This document shows positions 50,631 through 59,112 of a stretch of DNA of 64,000 nucleotides, one piece after another. Origin of the DNA: Pseudomonas hamedanensis. GTDB taxonomy: Bacteria; Pseudomonadota; Gammaproteobacteria; Pseudomonadales; Pseudomonadaceae. The stretch is taken from NCBI RefSeq assembly GCF_014268595.2, contig NZ_CP077091.1, forward strand, positions 5,500,001 through 5,564,000. The letters run 5' to 3'. A model generated the notes under the pieces. It saw only the letters and a program-made list of their open reading frames with translations. It was not told the origin of the DNA and did not search any database. Position numbers and translations under genes: made by a program. Within the stretch, counting starts at the first letter, position 1. The number at the start of each line of letters is the position of its first letter.

Positions 50631-51449
50631 TTAAGACTTCGGGGCTTTTTCGTACAGCGGCATGACCTTCGGAATCGCCGCCTGCAGCGAGGCAATCCGG
50701 CTGGTGGAAGCCGGGTGAGTGCTCATGAATTCCGGAGGTGAACCCTCGGAAGCCTTGCTCATCTTGTTCCACAACGTAATCGCCGCGTTCGGGTTGTAGC
50801 CAGCGCGAGCGGCCAGTTCCAGACCGATCAGGTCGGCTTCGTTTTCGTTGGCGCGGCTGTTGGGCAGGGTCATGCCGTAGTTGGCCACAGTGTCGGCCAG
50901 CGCCAGGCTGTCCTGACCCAGACCGAACAATGCGCCGGCACCCTGCTTGGCCATCTCGATGCCATAGGCCTTGGACATCGCTTCACGCCCGTGCTCGCGC
51001 AACGCGTGGGCGATTTCATGGCCCATGATGGCGGCGATTTCATCGTCGGTGAGTTTCAGGCTGTCGATCAGCCCGGTGTAGAAAATGATCTTGCCGCCGG
51101 GACCACAGTTGGCGTTGAGCTCATCGCTCTTGATCAGATTGACTTCCCATTGCCATTGCGCCGCATCCGGACGGAAGTTCGGCGCCTGGGCGATCAGACG
51201 ATTGGCGATGGCCTGCACCCGCTTGGCTTCCGGGCTGCTCTTGTCCAGCACGCCTTTGCTCGACGCCTCGCCGATGGTCTTCTGATAGGACTGCGCGTAC
51301 ATCTGGTCGACCTCTTGCGAGGACAGCATGCTGAACATGTATTGCTTGCGCTCCACCCCGACGGCGCCGCCGCTGGTGGTGTTGACCGACTGACACCCGG
51401 CCAGCAGCAGCGCTGCGCTCAGTGCACTTACAACCAATGTCTTGTTCAT
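50631..51449 (-). CDS. M48 family metalloprotease lipoprotein (LoiP/YggG-like)
   Basis: Periplasmic zinc protease anchored as a lipoprotein. The 272 residues have lipobox LAGC with Cys19. The metal-binding HEIAH lies at 144-148 and the third ligand Glu is in NENEADLIGLELAARAG (about 205). The shape matches LoiP/YcaL-type quality-control proteases of the outer membrane. It is convergent with the GDT1 gene across a REPIN. Confidence 0.9.
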   Translation of the reverse strand: MNKTLVVSALSAALLLAGCQSVNTTSGGAVGVERKQYMFSMLSSQEVDQMYAQSYQKTIGEASSKGVLDKSSPEAKRVQAIANRLIAQAPNFRPDAAQWQWEVNLIKSDELNANCGPGGKIIFYTGLIDSLKLTDDEIAAIMGHEIAHALREHGREAMSKAYGIEMAKQGAGALFGLGQDSLALADTVANYGMTLPNSRANENEADLIGLELAARAGYNPNAAITLWNKMSKASEGSPPEFMSTHPASTSRIASLQAAIPKVMPLYEKAPKS

Positions 51450-51708
51450 TCAAAAGCTCCCTGGAAACCTGTCGCGTATCCTAGGCGGGTAATGGTATCG
51501 GCGCCAGAGACAACAGACGTGTTGCAGCGACTTTCAGACGTTTCCCGCCATGCCCGCCGGAAAAGCTGCGTAGCCCCCGACACGACCACTGCGTCGCGTA
51601 CCGATCCATTTGCGACGTCCGGCGCTCATTCCGACCAACGCCGCTCATGACCCTGCCGGCACCGCCGATAAATCCCTCGCAGATTGTCCTCTTGCGTGCG
51701 GAGCTCCC

Positions 51709-53850
51709 ATGAAGTTCAAGTCGATCCAGTTTTCCGTAGCCGCCCTGGCCGGCGCCATCGTCCTCAGCGTAGTCGCAGCGCTGGTGCTGTATGCGCTGTT
51801 TTCCGGCGCACGCACGCAAGAGATGGTGCAACAGCGCACCCAGGCGCAGTTCGAGCAAGTCATCGAGCAGCGCCTGACCTCGCTGGCGCAGACCCAGGTC
51901 AGCCAGATCCAGCGCGAACTCGAAGCGCCGTTGCTGATTGCCGGTGGCCTGGTGCGGGTCAATGCCCTGCTCGGCACGGCGGGTGCCGATGGCCAACCGC
52001 GCCTGAGCATCACCCGTGAGCAACTGATCAGCCTGATCAAGGAAAACGTCGAAAAGAACCCGAAGATTCTCGGTACCTACATTGGCTGGGAAAAAAACGC
52101 GCTGGACCACAATGACGCGGCCTACATCGGCAGCGCCGTGGTCGGCATCGATCCCGCCAACGGGCGCTTCCTGCCATGGTGGTTCCGCAACACCGACGGC
52201 ACCCTCGGCGTGGACAAACTGGCCGATGTCGATGATCAGAAAACCCTGTCCACCGGCGTGCGCGCCAGCGAGTACTACCTGTGCTCGAAAGAAACGAAAA
52301 AACCCTGTGTGATCGATCCGGCGCCCTACAAGGTCGGCGACAAGATCGTCATGCTCGCCTCTTTTATCGAACCGATCATGGTCAACGGCGCCTTCCAGGG
52401 CATCGTCGGCGCTGACCTGTCGGTGAACTTCATTCAGGACATGCTCCTCGCCGCCAACCAGAAACTCTACAGCGGCGCGGGTGAAATGGCGCTGATCGGC
52501 GGCAATGGCCGCATCGTCGCCTACACCAGAGACTCGAACAAATTCGGCGAAAAAGTCAGTGACATCCTCGATGCCGAACAGACCGCCAACATGACCAGTC
52601 TCAAGCGTGGCGAAGTCACCTACTCGGTCAACACCGACAAGGGCCGCATCGAGCTGTACCTGCCGTTCGGCATCGGCCAGACCGATGCACGCTGGACGCT
52701 GATGCTGCAACTGCCGCTCAACGCGGTCATGGCTGATCTGCAAAACCTGCAGGCCGAACTCGATGCCCAACGCAAGTCCGACACTTTTGGCATGGCCATG
52801 GTCGGCTTGGTCATCGCAGCTGTCGGTCTGCTGGTGATCTGGCTGGTGGGCCACGGCATCGCGCGGCCCCTCAAGCAGATGGTCGCCATGCTCGACGATA
52901 TCGCTCAGGGCGAAGGCGATCTGACCCGCCGCTTGAGCAGCGATCGCAGTGATGAACTGGGCTCGATTGCCAAAGGCTTCAATACCTTTCTTGCCAAGTT
53001 GCAGGCGATGATCACGCAAGTGGTGACCTCGGTGCAGAGCGTCAGTGATTCCTCGGAACACACGGCCGACATCGCGATTCGCACCAACATCGGCGTGCAA
53101 AAACAACTGGCCGAGATCGATCAAGTGGCGACAGCGGTGCAGGAAATGACCGCCACCGCCCAGGACGTGGCGCGCAATGCCACGCAAGCGGCGCAAGCGG
53201 CCAGCCATGCCGATCAGGCCGCCAGCCAGGGCATGCAGATCGTTCGCGACACCTCTGACTCGATCGGCGTGCTCGCCGTGGAAATCGGCAAGGCGGTCGA
53301 TGTGGTGCAAACCCTGGCCAAGGACAGCGAAAACATCAACGCGATCCTCACGGCGATTCGCGGGATTGCTGAACAGACCAACCTGCTGGCACTGAACGCC
53401 GCGATCGAAGCGGCGCGGGCCGGTGAACAGGGGCGCGGTTTTGCCGTGGTTGCGGATGAAGTGCGCAATCTGGCGCAGAAGACCCAAAAAGCCACTGAAG
53501 AAATCCAGGCGATGATTCAGCAGTTGCAACAAGGCACCCGCGATGTAGTGCGGGTCATGGAGGACAGCCAGAACCGCACCGACGAAAGCGTGCAACACGC
53601 GGCGAAAGCGGCCGATGCGCTGGAGACAATCACCCAGGCCGTGTCGGTGATCAACGACATGAACACGCAAATTGCCAGTGCGGCCGAGGAACAAAGCGCG
53701 GTGGCCGATGACATCAACCGCAATGTAATCAATATCGGCCAGGTGGCGAACGAAGTGGCCGGTGGCGCGGATGAGTCGAGTTCGGCGAGCGCGAGTCTGA
53801 CCAAGCTGGCCGAGCAGCAGCGGCGGTTGATCAATCAGTTCAAGGTCTAA
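51709..53850 (+). CDS. Methyl-accepting chemotaxis protein with dCache sensor
   Basis: Transmembrane chemoreceptor of 713 residues from ATG 51709 ([20 protein letters not shown]). TM1 is about 11-33. A large periplasmic region of double-Cache size spans about 40-350; a YIGWEKN and FRNTDGT segment is followed later by [22 protein letters not shown]2 is about 363-383, then HAMP and the cytoplasmic signalling domain. The hairpin tip is [20 protein letters not shown] with [12 protein letters not shown]. Putative methylation helices flank it. The ligand is unknown; dCache receptors of pseudomonads often bind amino acids, polyamines or organic acids. There is no C-terminal CheR-binding pentapeptide. 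Confidence 0.92.
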   Translation: MKFKSIQFSVAALAGAIVLSVVAALVLYALFSGARTQEMVQQRTQAQFEQVIEQRLTSLAQTQVSQIQRELEAPLLIAGGLVRVNALLGTAGADGQPRLSITREQLISLIKENVEKNPKILGTYIGWEKNALDHNDAAYIGSAVVGIDPANGRFLPWWFRNTDGTLGVDKLADVDDQKTLSTGVRASEYYLCSKETKKPCVIDPAPYKVGDKIVMLASFIEPIMVNGAFQGIVGADLSVNFIQDMLLAANQKLYSGAGEMALIGGNGRIVAYTRDSNKFGEKVSDILDAEQTANMTSLKRGEVTYSVNTDKGRIELYLPFGIGQTDARWTLMLQLPLNAVMADLQNLQAELDAQRKSDTFGMAMVGLVIAAVGLLVIWLVGHGIARPLKQMVAMLDDIAQGEGDLTRRLSSDRSDELGSIAKGFNTFLAKLQAMITQVVTSVQSVSDSSEHTADIAIRTNIGVQKQLAEIDQVATAVQEMTATAQDVARNATQAAQAASHADQAASQGMQIVRDTSDSIGVLAVEIGKAVDVVQTLAKDSENINAILTAIRGIAEQTNLLALNAAIEAARAGEQGRGFAVVADEVRNLAQKTQKATEEIQAMIQQLQQGTRDVVRVMEDSQNRTDESVQHAAKAADALETITQAVSVINDMNTQIASAAEEQSAVADDINRNVINIGQVANEVAGGADESSSASASLTKLAEQQRRLINQFKV

Positions 53851-53872
53851 AGACGCCGGAAGGTTCTTCGAA

Positions 53873-53946
53873 CCTTATCGCGAGCAGGCTCACTCCTACA
53901 TTTGAAATGCGTTCCCATGTAGGAGTGAGCCTGCTCGCGATAAGGC
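53873..53946. repeat. REPIN (family 1)
   Basis: Inverted arms CCTTATCGCGAGCAGGCTCA (53873-53892) and the complement ending at 53946. Confidence 0.9.
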
Positions 53947-53962
53947 CCTTGCGGGCAGTGCA

Positions 53963-54586
53963 TCAACCCGGGGTCAAACACTCCGGCCCATTGAGCTTCG
54001 GATCATTCACCAGATTCGCCAGCACCCGCTCACGCAGCGCCGCCGGCTCACCGGCAAGCAATCCCTGCAAGACATGCAGCGGCGTCTCGGGATCAAGCCA
54101 TGCCGCCTGCCCGGCCTCATCGAGAATCAAAGGCCGGCGCTGACTGGCCGCCGGCTGGGTGATCACCGCCGTGCTCAGCCAGACCTGTTCCTGCACCGGA
54201 TACGCCTCCCAGATCGCCGCGAAAAACAGCGACGAGCCCTCTCCCGGCGTCAGCCAGTATGGCCGCTTGCGCTGGGTGCCGCGCCATTCGTAGAAACCGT
54301 TGGCCGGCAGCAGGCAGCGACGCAGGCGCAGCGCCTCACGAAACATCGGCTGCTCGGCCACGGTTTCGGCCCGGGCATGGGCGGGGGTTTTCGACAGGTC
54401 GGTCAGCCACGGCGGCGTCAGGCCCCAGCGCGCACGGGCCAATGTGCGCTCGCCGTCTTCAGCAGCACGCAGCATTAACACCGAATCATTGGGGGAAATG
54501 TTCCACTGCGCCTGCTGATCGGCGGGAAAACCTGGCAGGGCCGCGAAGTCGCGGTTCCAGCGAAACAGGGCATAACGTCCACACAT
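53963..54586 (-). CDS. SRAP domain protein (YedK/HMCES-like) with altered active site
   Basis: 207-residue SRAP family protein. Canonical members use Cys2 to form a protective thiazolidine link with abasic sites in single-stranded DNA. The N terminus MCGRY supplies Cys2, and Glu100 in NGFYEW matches the catalytic Glu. Two other key positions differ. The Asn of the usual NARxET is His70 (AHARAET), and the His of the usual HDRxP motif is Ser148 (ASQRRPLIL). The protein may therefore be a divergent paralogue with changed or reversible chemistry. It is not part of an SOS-like operon. Confidence 0.9.
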   Translation of the reverse strand: MCGRYALFRWNRDFAALPGFPADQQAQWNISPNDSVLMLRAAEDGERTLARARWGLTPPWLTDLSKTPAHARAETVAEQPMFREALRLRRCLLPANGFYEWRGTQRKRPYWLTPGEGSSLFFAAIWEAYPVQEQVWLSTAVITQPAASQRRPLILDEAGQAAWLDPETPLHVLQGLLAGEPAALRERVLANLVNDPKLNGPECLTPG

Positions 54587-54621
54587 GGGGCAACACGACT
54601 CTTGATCAAACGAACGTCAGC

Positions 54622-54882
54622 CTAACAGACCAGCGTCCCGGGGAAGCTCTCCGGTTCGTCGCCGGGCAGCGGCAGCGCGGCATTGTACGCGGTGATCAGC
54701 TCGCGGGCGTATTCGGCCTGATCGTTATCGACGGACAGGCCGAGCAGGCCAAAAATCGGCAGTTCGCCCGTGCCGCCTAGCAGATTCTGCCCGACCAGAT
54801 GCGCCTCGATGCCTTCGCTGGCGAGCATGCCCTTGAGCATTTCGCCTTCCATCAGGCTGGCCGGTTCGTAGATTCGCTGCAT
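54622..54882 (-). CDS. DUF2007 family protein
   Basis: 86-residue protein of the DUF2007 type, annotated generically as a putative signal-transducing protein. It starts MQRIYEPASLMEGEMLKGML and contains GIEAHLVGQNLLGG and the VDNDQAEYARELI segment, which resemble a small ferredoxin-like alpha/beta fold. The function is unknown. It lies 9 bases downstream of the CPXCG protein gene, so the two are probably cotranscribed. Confidence 0.82.
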   Translation of the reverse strand: MQRIYEPASLMEGEMLKGMLASEGIEAHLVGQNLLGGTGELPIFGLLGLSVDNDQAEYARELITAYNAALPLPGDEPESFPGTLVC

Positions 54883-54891
54883 GAGCGCCCC

Positions 54892-55074
54892 TCACTCGTT
54901 TTCGCTGAAGACTTCCAGATGCCATTCTTCATCATGCACCTGCAAAACAAACGTGATCGGTCGGCAGCACACCTGACAGTCCTCGATATACGTCTGATCC
55001 CCGCCGGACAGATCCAGCGTGGTCTCGACCTCTTCACCACAATACGGACATTCATACACTGCATTTTCCAGCAT
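54892..55074 (-). CDS. CPXCG-motif cysteine-rich protein
   Basis: 60-residue protein with four cysteines in two pairs, CPYCGE (about 9-14) and CQVCCRPI (about 33-40), a zinc-ribbon arrangement. The acidic remainder ends HDEEWHLEVFSENE. The family is widespread in gammaproteobacteria with no assigned function; zinc binding is likely. Confidence 0.85.
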   Translation of the reverse strand: MLENAVYECPYCGEEVETTLDLSGGDQTYIEDCQVCCRPITFVLQVHDEEWHLEVFSENE

Positions 55075-55213
55075 CGCGGTCTCCCAGGTGACTTGTGCGT
55101 ATAATCGCCGGTCTATTTGCAGGGCTATTTTTGTCTGGCTACTTTTTCAGACCGTGCCCTGCGGGTTTTCGATCAAACCCCTAACTTACCCTAGCCGTTT
55201 CCAACAAGAGAGC

Positions 55214-56380
55214 ATGATGGGCGAATTCGATGCCATCCGACCTTACGACGACAGCGAAGTACCTGCGGTACTGGCAAGGCTGCTCGGCGACAAGGCGTTT
55301 CTAGATATCCTCACCCACTTCCGCTTCCCGCGTTTTGCCGGTGCCTTCGGCTGGATGCTCAAACCTCTTATAGCCCATCGGCTGCGTCGTGAGTTTGCCG
55401 ACGTGACGTCCGTGGCTACCTTACAGGACAAAGTCGAGTTCTACGTCGACCACACCATCGAGCGCGCCACCGACGGCGTGACCTACACCGGGGTCGAGCA
55501 ATTCAAGTCCGGCAGCGCTTATCTGTTCATCGCCAACCACCGCGACATCGTCATGGACCCGGCCTTCGTCAATTACGCCGTGTACCACGCGGGCCTGCCG
55601 ACGCCACGCATTGCGATTGGCGACAACCTGCTGCAAAAGCCGTTTGTCAGCGATCTGATGCGCTTGAACAAGAGCTTTATCGTCCACCGTTCGATCACTG
55701 GCCGCCGCGAAAAAATGGCCGCGTATCAACTGCTCTCGGCCTACATCAACCACTCGATCCGCAACGATTGCGCCTCGATCTGGATCGCTCAGGCCGAAGG
55801 CCGGGCGAAGGATGGCGATGACCGCACCGAGTCGGCGATCCTCAAGATGTTCCACATGAGCCGCAAGGACGAGCCGTTCGGTGAAGTGATTCGTTCGCTG
55901 AACCTCACGCCGGTGTCGATCAGCTATGAATACGACCCGTGCGACCAGGCCAAGGCCCGCGAGTTGTATATCCGCGCCACCACCGGCACCTACACCAAGG
56001 CGCCCGGTGAAGATGATGTGAGCATTGCCAAGGGCATCACCGGCTACAAAGGCCGGGTGCACGTGAACTTCGCTGCGCCGATCACCGAGCTGTTCGAAGA
56101 CACCAAGCAATTGGCGATCGAGATGGACAAGCAGATTCTCGGCGGCTACCGGCTGTTCCCGGTGCATTACCTGGCGTATGCCCAGTGGGCCGATGCCGAT
56201 CCGCAATTGAATGTGCCGAAGGCGGCCGAAGTGTTCCCGGCGGACGAACTGGCCAAGGCGCAGGAAGAATGGCAGAACCGGCTGGACGCCTGCCCCGAGG
56301 AGCATCGTCCGTACCTGGTGCTGCAATACGCGACGCCGGTGCGTAATCAGTACCGGGTCAAGGCCGGGTTGCCACTGTAG
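55214..56380 (+). CDS. Glycerophospholipid acyltransferase-fold protein (PlsC/PlsB superfamily)
   Basis: 388-residue protein annotated in related strains as a 1-acyl-glycerol-3-phosphate acyltransferase. The catalytic block reads LFIANHRDIVMDPAF (about 99-113). The His and Asp are separated by five residues rather than the four of the classical HX4D motif, a variant also seen in a subgroup with NHRDIV. A second block IWIAQAEGRAKDGDDRTE resembles the phosphate-binding EGxR motif. No clear membrane helix was seen. Two adjacent ATG codons (55214, 55217) follow AAGAGAG. Confidence 0.82.
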   Translation: MMGEFDAIRPYDDSEVPAVLARLLGDKAFLDILTHFRFPRFAGAFGWMLKPLIAHRLRREFADVTSVATLQDKVEFYVDHTIERATDGVTYTGVEQFKSGSAYLFIANHRDIVMDPAFVNYAVYHAGLPTPRIAIGDNLLQKPFVSDLMRLNKSFIVHRSITGRREKMAAYQLLSAYINHSIRNDCASIWIAQAEGRAKDGDDRTESAILKMFHMSRKDEPFGEVIRSLNLTPVSISYEYDPCDQAKARELYIRATTGTYTKAPGEDDVSIAKGITGYKGRVHVNFAAPITELFEDTKQLAIEMDKQILGGYRLFPVHYLAYAQWADADPQLNVPKAAEVFPADELAKAQEEWQNRLDACPEEHRPYLVLQYATPVRNQYRVKAGLPL

Positions 56381-56387
56381 GCAACAG

Positions 56388-56497
56388 CTGTGGCGAGGGG
56401 ATTTATCCCCGCTGGACTGCGCAGCAGGCCCTGTTTTTCTCAGATAAGAAACTGGGGAGCGCTGCGCACTCCAACGGGGATAAATCCCCTCGCCACC
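56388..56497. repeat. REPIN (family 3)
   Basis: Arms GTGGCGAGGGGATTTATCCC (56391-56410) and complement (56476-56496). Confidence 0.9.
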
Positions 56498-56513
56498 GGG
56501 TTTGCTTTTTCTT

Positions 56514-56792
56514 TTAGAAGCGCGTGCTGATCCAGGAGACGATCAGGGCCAGCCCCAGGCAGGCGAAACCGAAACGATAGAAAAACCGGTTCATGCGCAA
56601 TGTCGCCCAATCCAGAATCGGCTCGACATTCGGCTGCGCCTGACGCTGTGCGGCAAGACTGGCCTGCGCGCGTTGCTCACGGCGACGGGTTGCGTGCAGC
56701 AGCCAACTGCCGGGGAACGCGAGCAGCAAGGCCAGCAGGTTGATCAGTTTGGCGGGATGGGCGGTAAACAGCGTCATCAAGTGCAACGACAT
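56514..56792 (-). CDS. Small hypothetical membrane protein
   Basis: 92-residue protein from ATG 56792 (MSLHLMTLFTAHPAKLINLL), with GAGG a few bases upstream. It has two hydrophobic segments, about 16-33 and near the C terminus (FYRFGFACLGLALIVSWIS). They are joined by a basic, Gln-rich linker. I do not recognise a named family. Confidence 0.7.
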   Translation of the reverse strand: MSLHLMTLFTAHPAKLINLLALLLAFPGSWLLHATRRREQRAQASLAAQRQAQPNVEPILDWATLRMNRFFYRFGFACLGLALIVSWISTRF

Positions 56793-56910
56793 CACAGACC
56801 TCAATCTAAATCGGTGTGGCAGGCGCCAGATCGACGACCGCGGCGCGAATTCTACCCAAACCTGGCCACCCTGCCCCGGCCTTTGCGATAAATAACCTGA
56901 CAATCGACCG

Positions 56911-57192
56911 ATGGCTGTCCTGTGTCACGGCATCGTCATGTGGATCCTTCACCCTGCGCGCCTCGAAACACACATGGAACGCGACATGCTGCACGCTGAA
57001 AACCAGGATCGCCTGTACCTCATCACCCCTTACGACGAACAGCAAAGTCTGGTCGGCAGCCTTGCCTTCAATGTGCAGGATCGCCATTGGCTGGTGTATT
57101 GCGCGCTGGGTGGGCATCAGCATGCGGACTTGCCCGAGACAGATTTGCTGACAGGGGTGAGCGTGCTGGACTTCTACTCGCAGGCTGCCTGA
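56911..57192 (+). CDS. Small hypothetical protein
   Basis: Up to 93 residues. In-frame ATGs at 56911, 56938 and 56974 are all possible starts and none has a good ribosome binding site. The core from HMERDMLHAENQDRLYLITP has the composition of a real soluble protein. It ends before a REPIN. No family recognised. Confidence 0.5.
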   Translation: MAVLCHGIVMWILHPARLETHMERDMLHAENQDRLYLITPYDEQQSLVGSLAFNVQDRHWLVYCALGGHQHADLPETDLLTGVSVLDFYSQAA

Positions 57193-57204
57193 CACACCAC
57201 CGTT

Positions 57205-57301
57205 CCCCTGTAGGAGTGAGCCTGCTCGCGATAGCGTATTGTCAGCCAGCATTGATGTTGCTGACAGAGCGCCATCGCGAGCAGGCTCACTCCTACAGGG
57301 G
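57205..57301. repeat. REPIN (family 1, outward orientation)
   Basis: CCCCTGTAGGAGTGAGCCTG (57205-57224) and its complement (57281-57300) flank a GTCAGC...GCTGAC spacer hairpin. The arm order is opposite to the copy at 22551. Confidence 0.88.
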
Positions 57302-57330
57302 GCGGTGGTGAATCAAGAATCGGCAGGCAC

Positions 57331-57368
57331 AAAAAAGCCCGGAACCATCACTGGCCCCGGGCTTTTTC
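57331..57368. terminator. Terminator after yajG-like gene
   Basis: AAAGCCCGG (57334-57342) pairs with CCGGGCTTT (57357-57365), with A and T runs on the two sides. Confidence 0.88.
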
Positions 57369-57383
57369 ACAGCGGCCGATAAC

Positions 57384-57968
57384 TTACTCGGCGAGCACCT
57401 GACCCACGGTCGGATCCTTGAACAGACGCGTCAGCGCATCGCTCAATACATCGCTGACCAGTTTGGTGTTGGTTTCCTGGTTCGGCGCCATGCCGAAGCG
57501 CTGGTCCAGCGAAGCGCCGTAACGGCCACTGTAACGACGGTTGGCGTTTTGCACGTCAGAGCGGAAGGTAGCGCCGATGGTCGCCTCGGTCACGTACATG
57601 CCTTCTTTCGGCGACTGATATTTCAGCTCGGCCAGGGTCACGGTCAACTGCGGCGCGTTCGGCGCGTTGTTGGTCGGGGTGAACCCCAGCAAACGCACAG
57701 CGGCTTCAGCCTGGGCCTGCAGCTTGGGCAGGATCTGCTCGCGCTGCACGGTGATGGCGCTGGTTTCCGGGTACAGACCGCCACGGGTGCCCAGGGTTGG
57801 CGAAGGACGGCCGTCGACGACACGCACGACCACAGGCTGGCCGCGACCGACCGGTGCCAGTTGCGTGGTCAGCTTCGGCTCCGGATTCAGTTGTTGCGGG
57901 CTGTGGGCGCAGCCGGCCAGGGTCAAACCGGCGACAGTGATCAAACCGAACAACAGGCGTTGCAACAT
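57384..57968 (-). CDS. yajG: YajG family lipoprotein
   Basis: Outer-membrane-type lipoprotein of 194 residues from ATG 57968 (MLQRLLFGLITVAGLTLAGC; lipobox LAGC, Cys20). The VVVRVVDGRPSPTLGTRGG segment and C-terminal half match the YajG family, whose function is unknown. The start choice places the lipobox at the usual distance; an upstream in-frame start would bury it. Confidence 0.85.
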   Translation of the reverse strand: MLQRLLFGLITVAGLTLAGCAHSPQQLNPEPKLTTQLAPVGRGQPVVVRVVDGRPSPTLGTRGGLYPETSAITVQREQILPKLQAQAEAAVRLLGFTPTNNAPNAPQLTVTLAELKYQSPKEGMYVTEATIGATFRSDVQNANRRYSGRYGASLDQRFGMAPNQETNTKLVSDVLSDALTRLFKDPTVGQVLAE

Positions 57969-58173
57969 GCTCTTCTCTCCAGAATCAGGCACAAACAGGC
58001 CGGCAGTATAGCGGTGGGCCACTGCAGCTCACCAGCGGGACGCGGTGAATACTGAAATGTCTGACACACCCCGTCGAAGGCGGTTCCTGTCATACATTCT
58101 TCACCATCCATACACCGCGACGTCATGGCTCGCCGGCAAGCTTTGAAACAGTCCTCCTTCAAGGAACTCTGCC

Positions 58174-58407
58174 ATGCGTTATCTGATCTCGCTGTTCGCG
58201 CCACGCCCGCTGCACCGCAGCTTCGCCCTGCTCGATCGCAACGGTCACTGCCAGGCTTTCAAACAGTGCAGCCTGCAACCGATGGGTGACGGCTGGGTGG
58301 AAATCGAAGAAATTCGCCTGGCCTGGTTGAACCAGCCGCTGCCCGCCAGCGCCCGGGTGGTAGCGCGACAAATGCGCGCACGGCCCCAGGTGCAGTTGAG
58401 CATCTGA
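58174..58407 (+). CDS. Small hypothetical protein
   Basis: 77 residues, ATG 58174 preceded by AAGGA. Starts MRYLISLFAPRPLHRSFALL; basic and Trp-containing, with no hydrophobic segment long enough for a membrane anchor. Family not recognised. Confidence 0.65.
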   Translation: MRYLISLFAPRPLHRSFALLDRNGHCQAFKQCSLQPMGDGWVEIEEIRLAWLNQPLPASARVVARQMRARPQVQLSI

Positions 58408-59112
58408 CCGGATACCTAATAAAAGTCATTAAACACGAGCAACTGCGCGCATTTCTTCGCTACAATCTCCCCCCGATTATAAGGACGTCTCCTGATCGGG
58501 CCCCGCAACAGCGTCAATGCGCTTGCATCGACATCAAAATCGCCCACAGAGAGCCGCCCACACAGATCGAGTGAAGTTGGCGCGCTTGCCTGTTCTTCCG
58601 GCAAAACCCCTGCTTTTCGCGAATCTGCAGAGCTGTCATTCGCTCGGCCACCGCGTTGTTTTGCCCTTGCGGGCAGGTGCCAGGCCAAGGCAGCCCTTTT
58701 TTGAGGTTCACGTCTTCAAAAGAGCGTGAAAAAAACGGGTTTTCACAACTTCACAAGAGTGTGGCGAGCAAATGAATAGTTTTGCGTCTGAACATGCACC
58801 ATTAGCGTCTGAAACAGCCCAACGACACAGGACCGGGTATACCTCGAACATCGGAGCCTGAAGCCTGTCCGCTACGGATTTGGTTGCACGAAAACGGATG
58901 TCTCGACCATAAGTCGAATTGCCAGCCCTGCGCGAAAATGCGTTCATTGAACGCTTGAAACCAGGCCGCACGCATCCGTCGAAGTTGCGAAAAATTGCGA
59001 AGATTCGGACATGGCGAACCTGACCACGGATAGCCCGGGCCCACTGACCTGCCCTGGAACGCCTGGCAGCCATGCCGACAATTTGGTGCTGCAGATTTGG
59101 GAGACGCGTTAA
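58408..59112 (+). promoter_or_regulatory. Long leader/intergenic region upstream of mqo
   Basis: About 700 bases without an annotated gene. A TACAAT -10 box lies at 58461-58466 without a strong -35 hexamer. It is followed by a CCCGAT...ATCGGG hairpin (58483-58500). A 29-codon open frame lies at 58772-58861 (separate entry). If transcription starts near 58473, the mqo leader is about 640 nt, long enough for post-transcriptional control or an embedded small RNA. Confidence 0.4.
58772..58861 (+). CDS. Possible leader peptide upstream of mqo
   Basis: 29-codon frame (MNSFASEHAPLASETAQRHR then TGYTSNIGA). A SER-GLU repeat is encoded by two GCGTCTGAA direct repeats (58782 and 58805). No strong ribosome binding site precedes it. 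Listed as a candidate only. Confidence 0.2.
   Translation: MNSFASEHAPLASETAQRHRTGYTSNIGA

Noticed and set aside
51481..53694. 737-codon open frame on - opposite the chemoreceptor
   Set aside because: Antisense shadow of the dCache chemoreceptor. Its composition is low-complexity His/Arg/Gly and it lacks a ribosome binding site.
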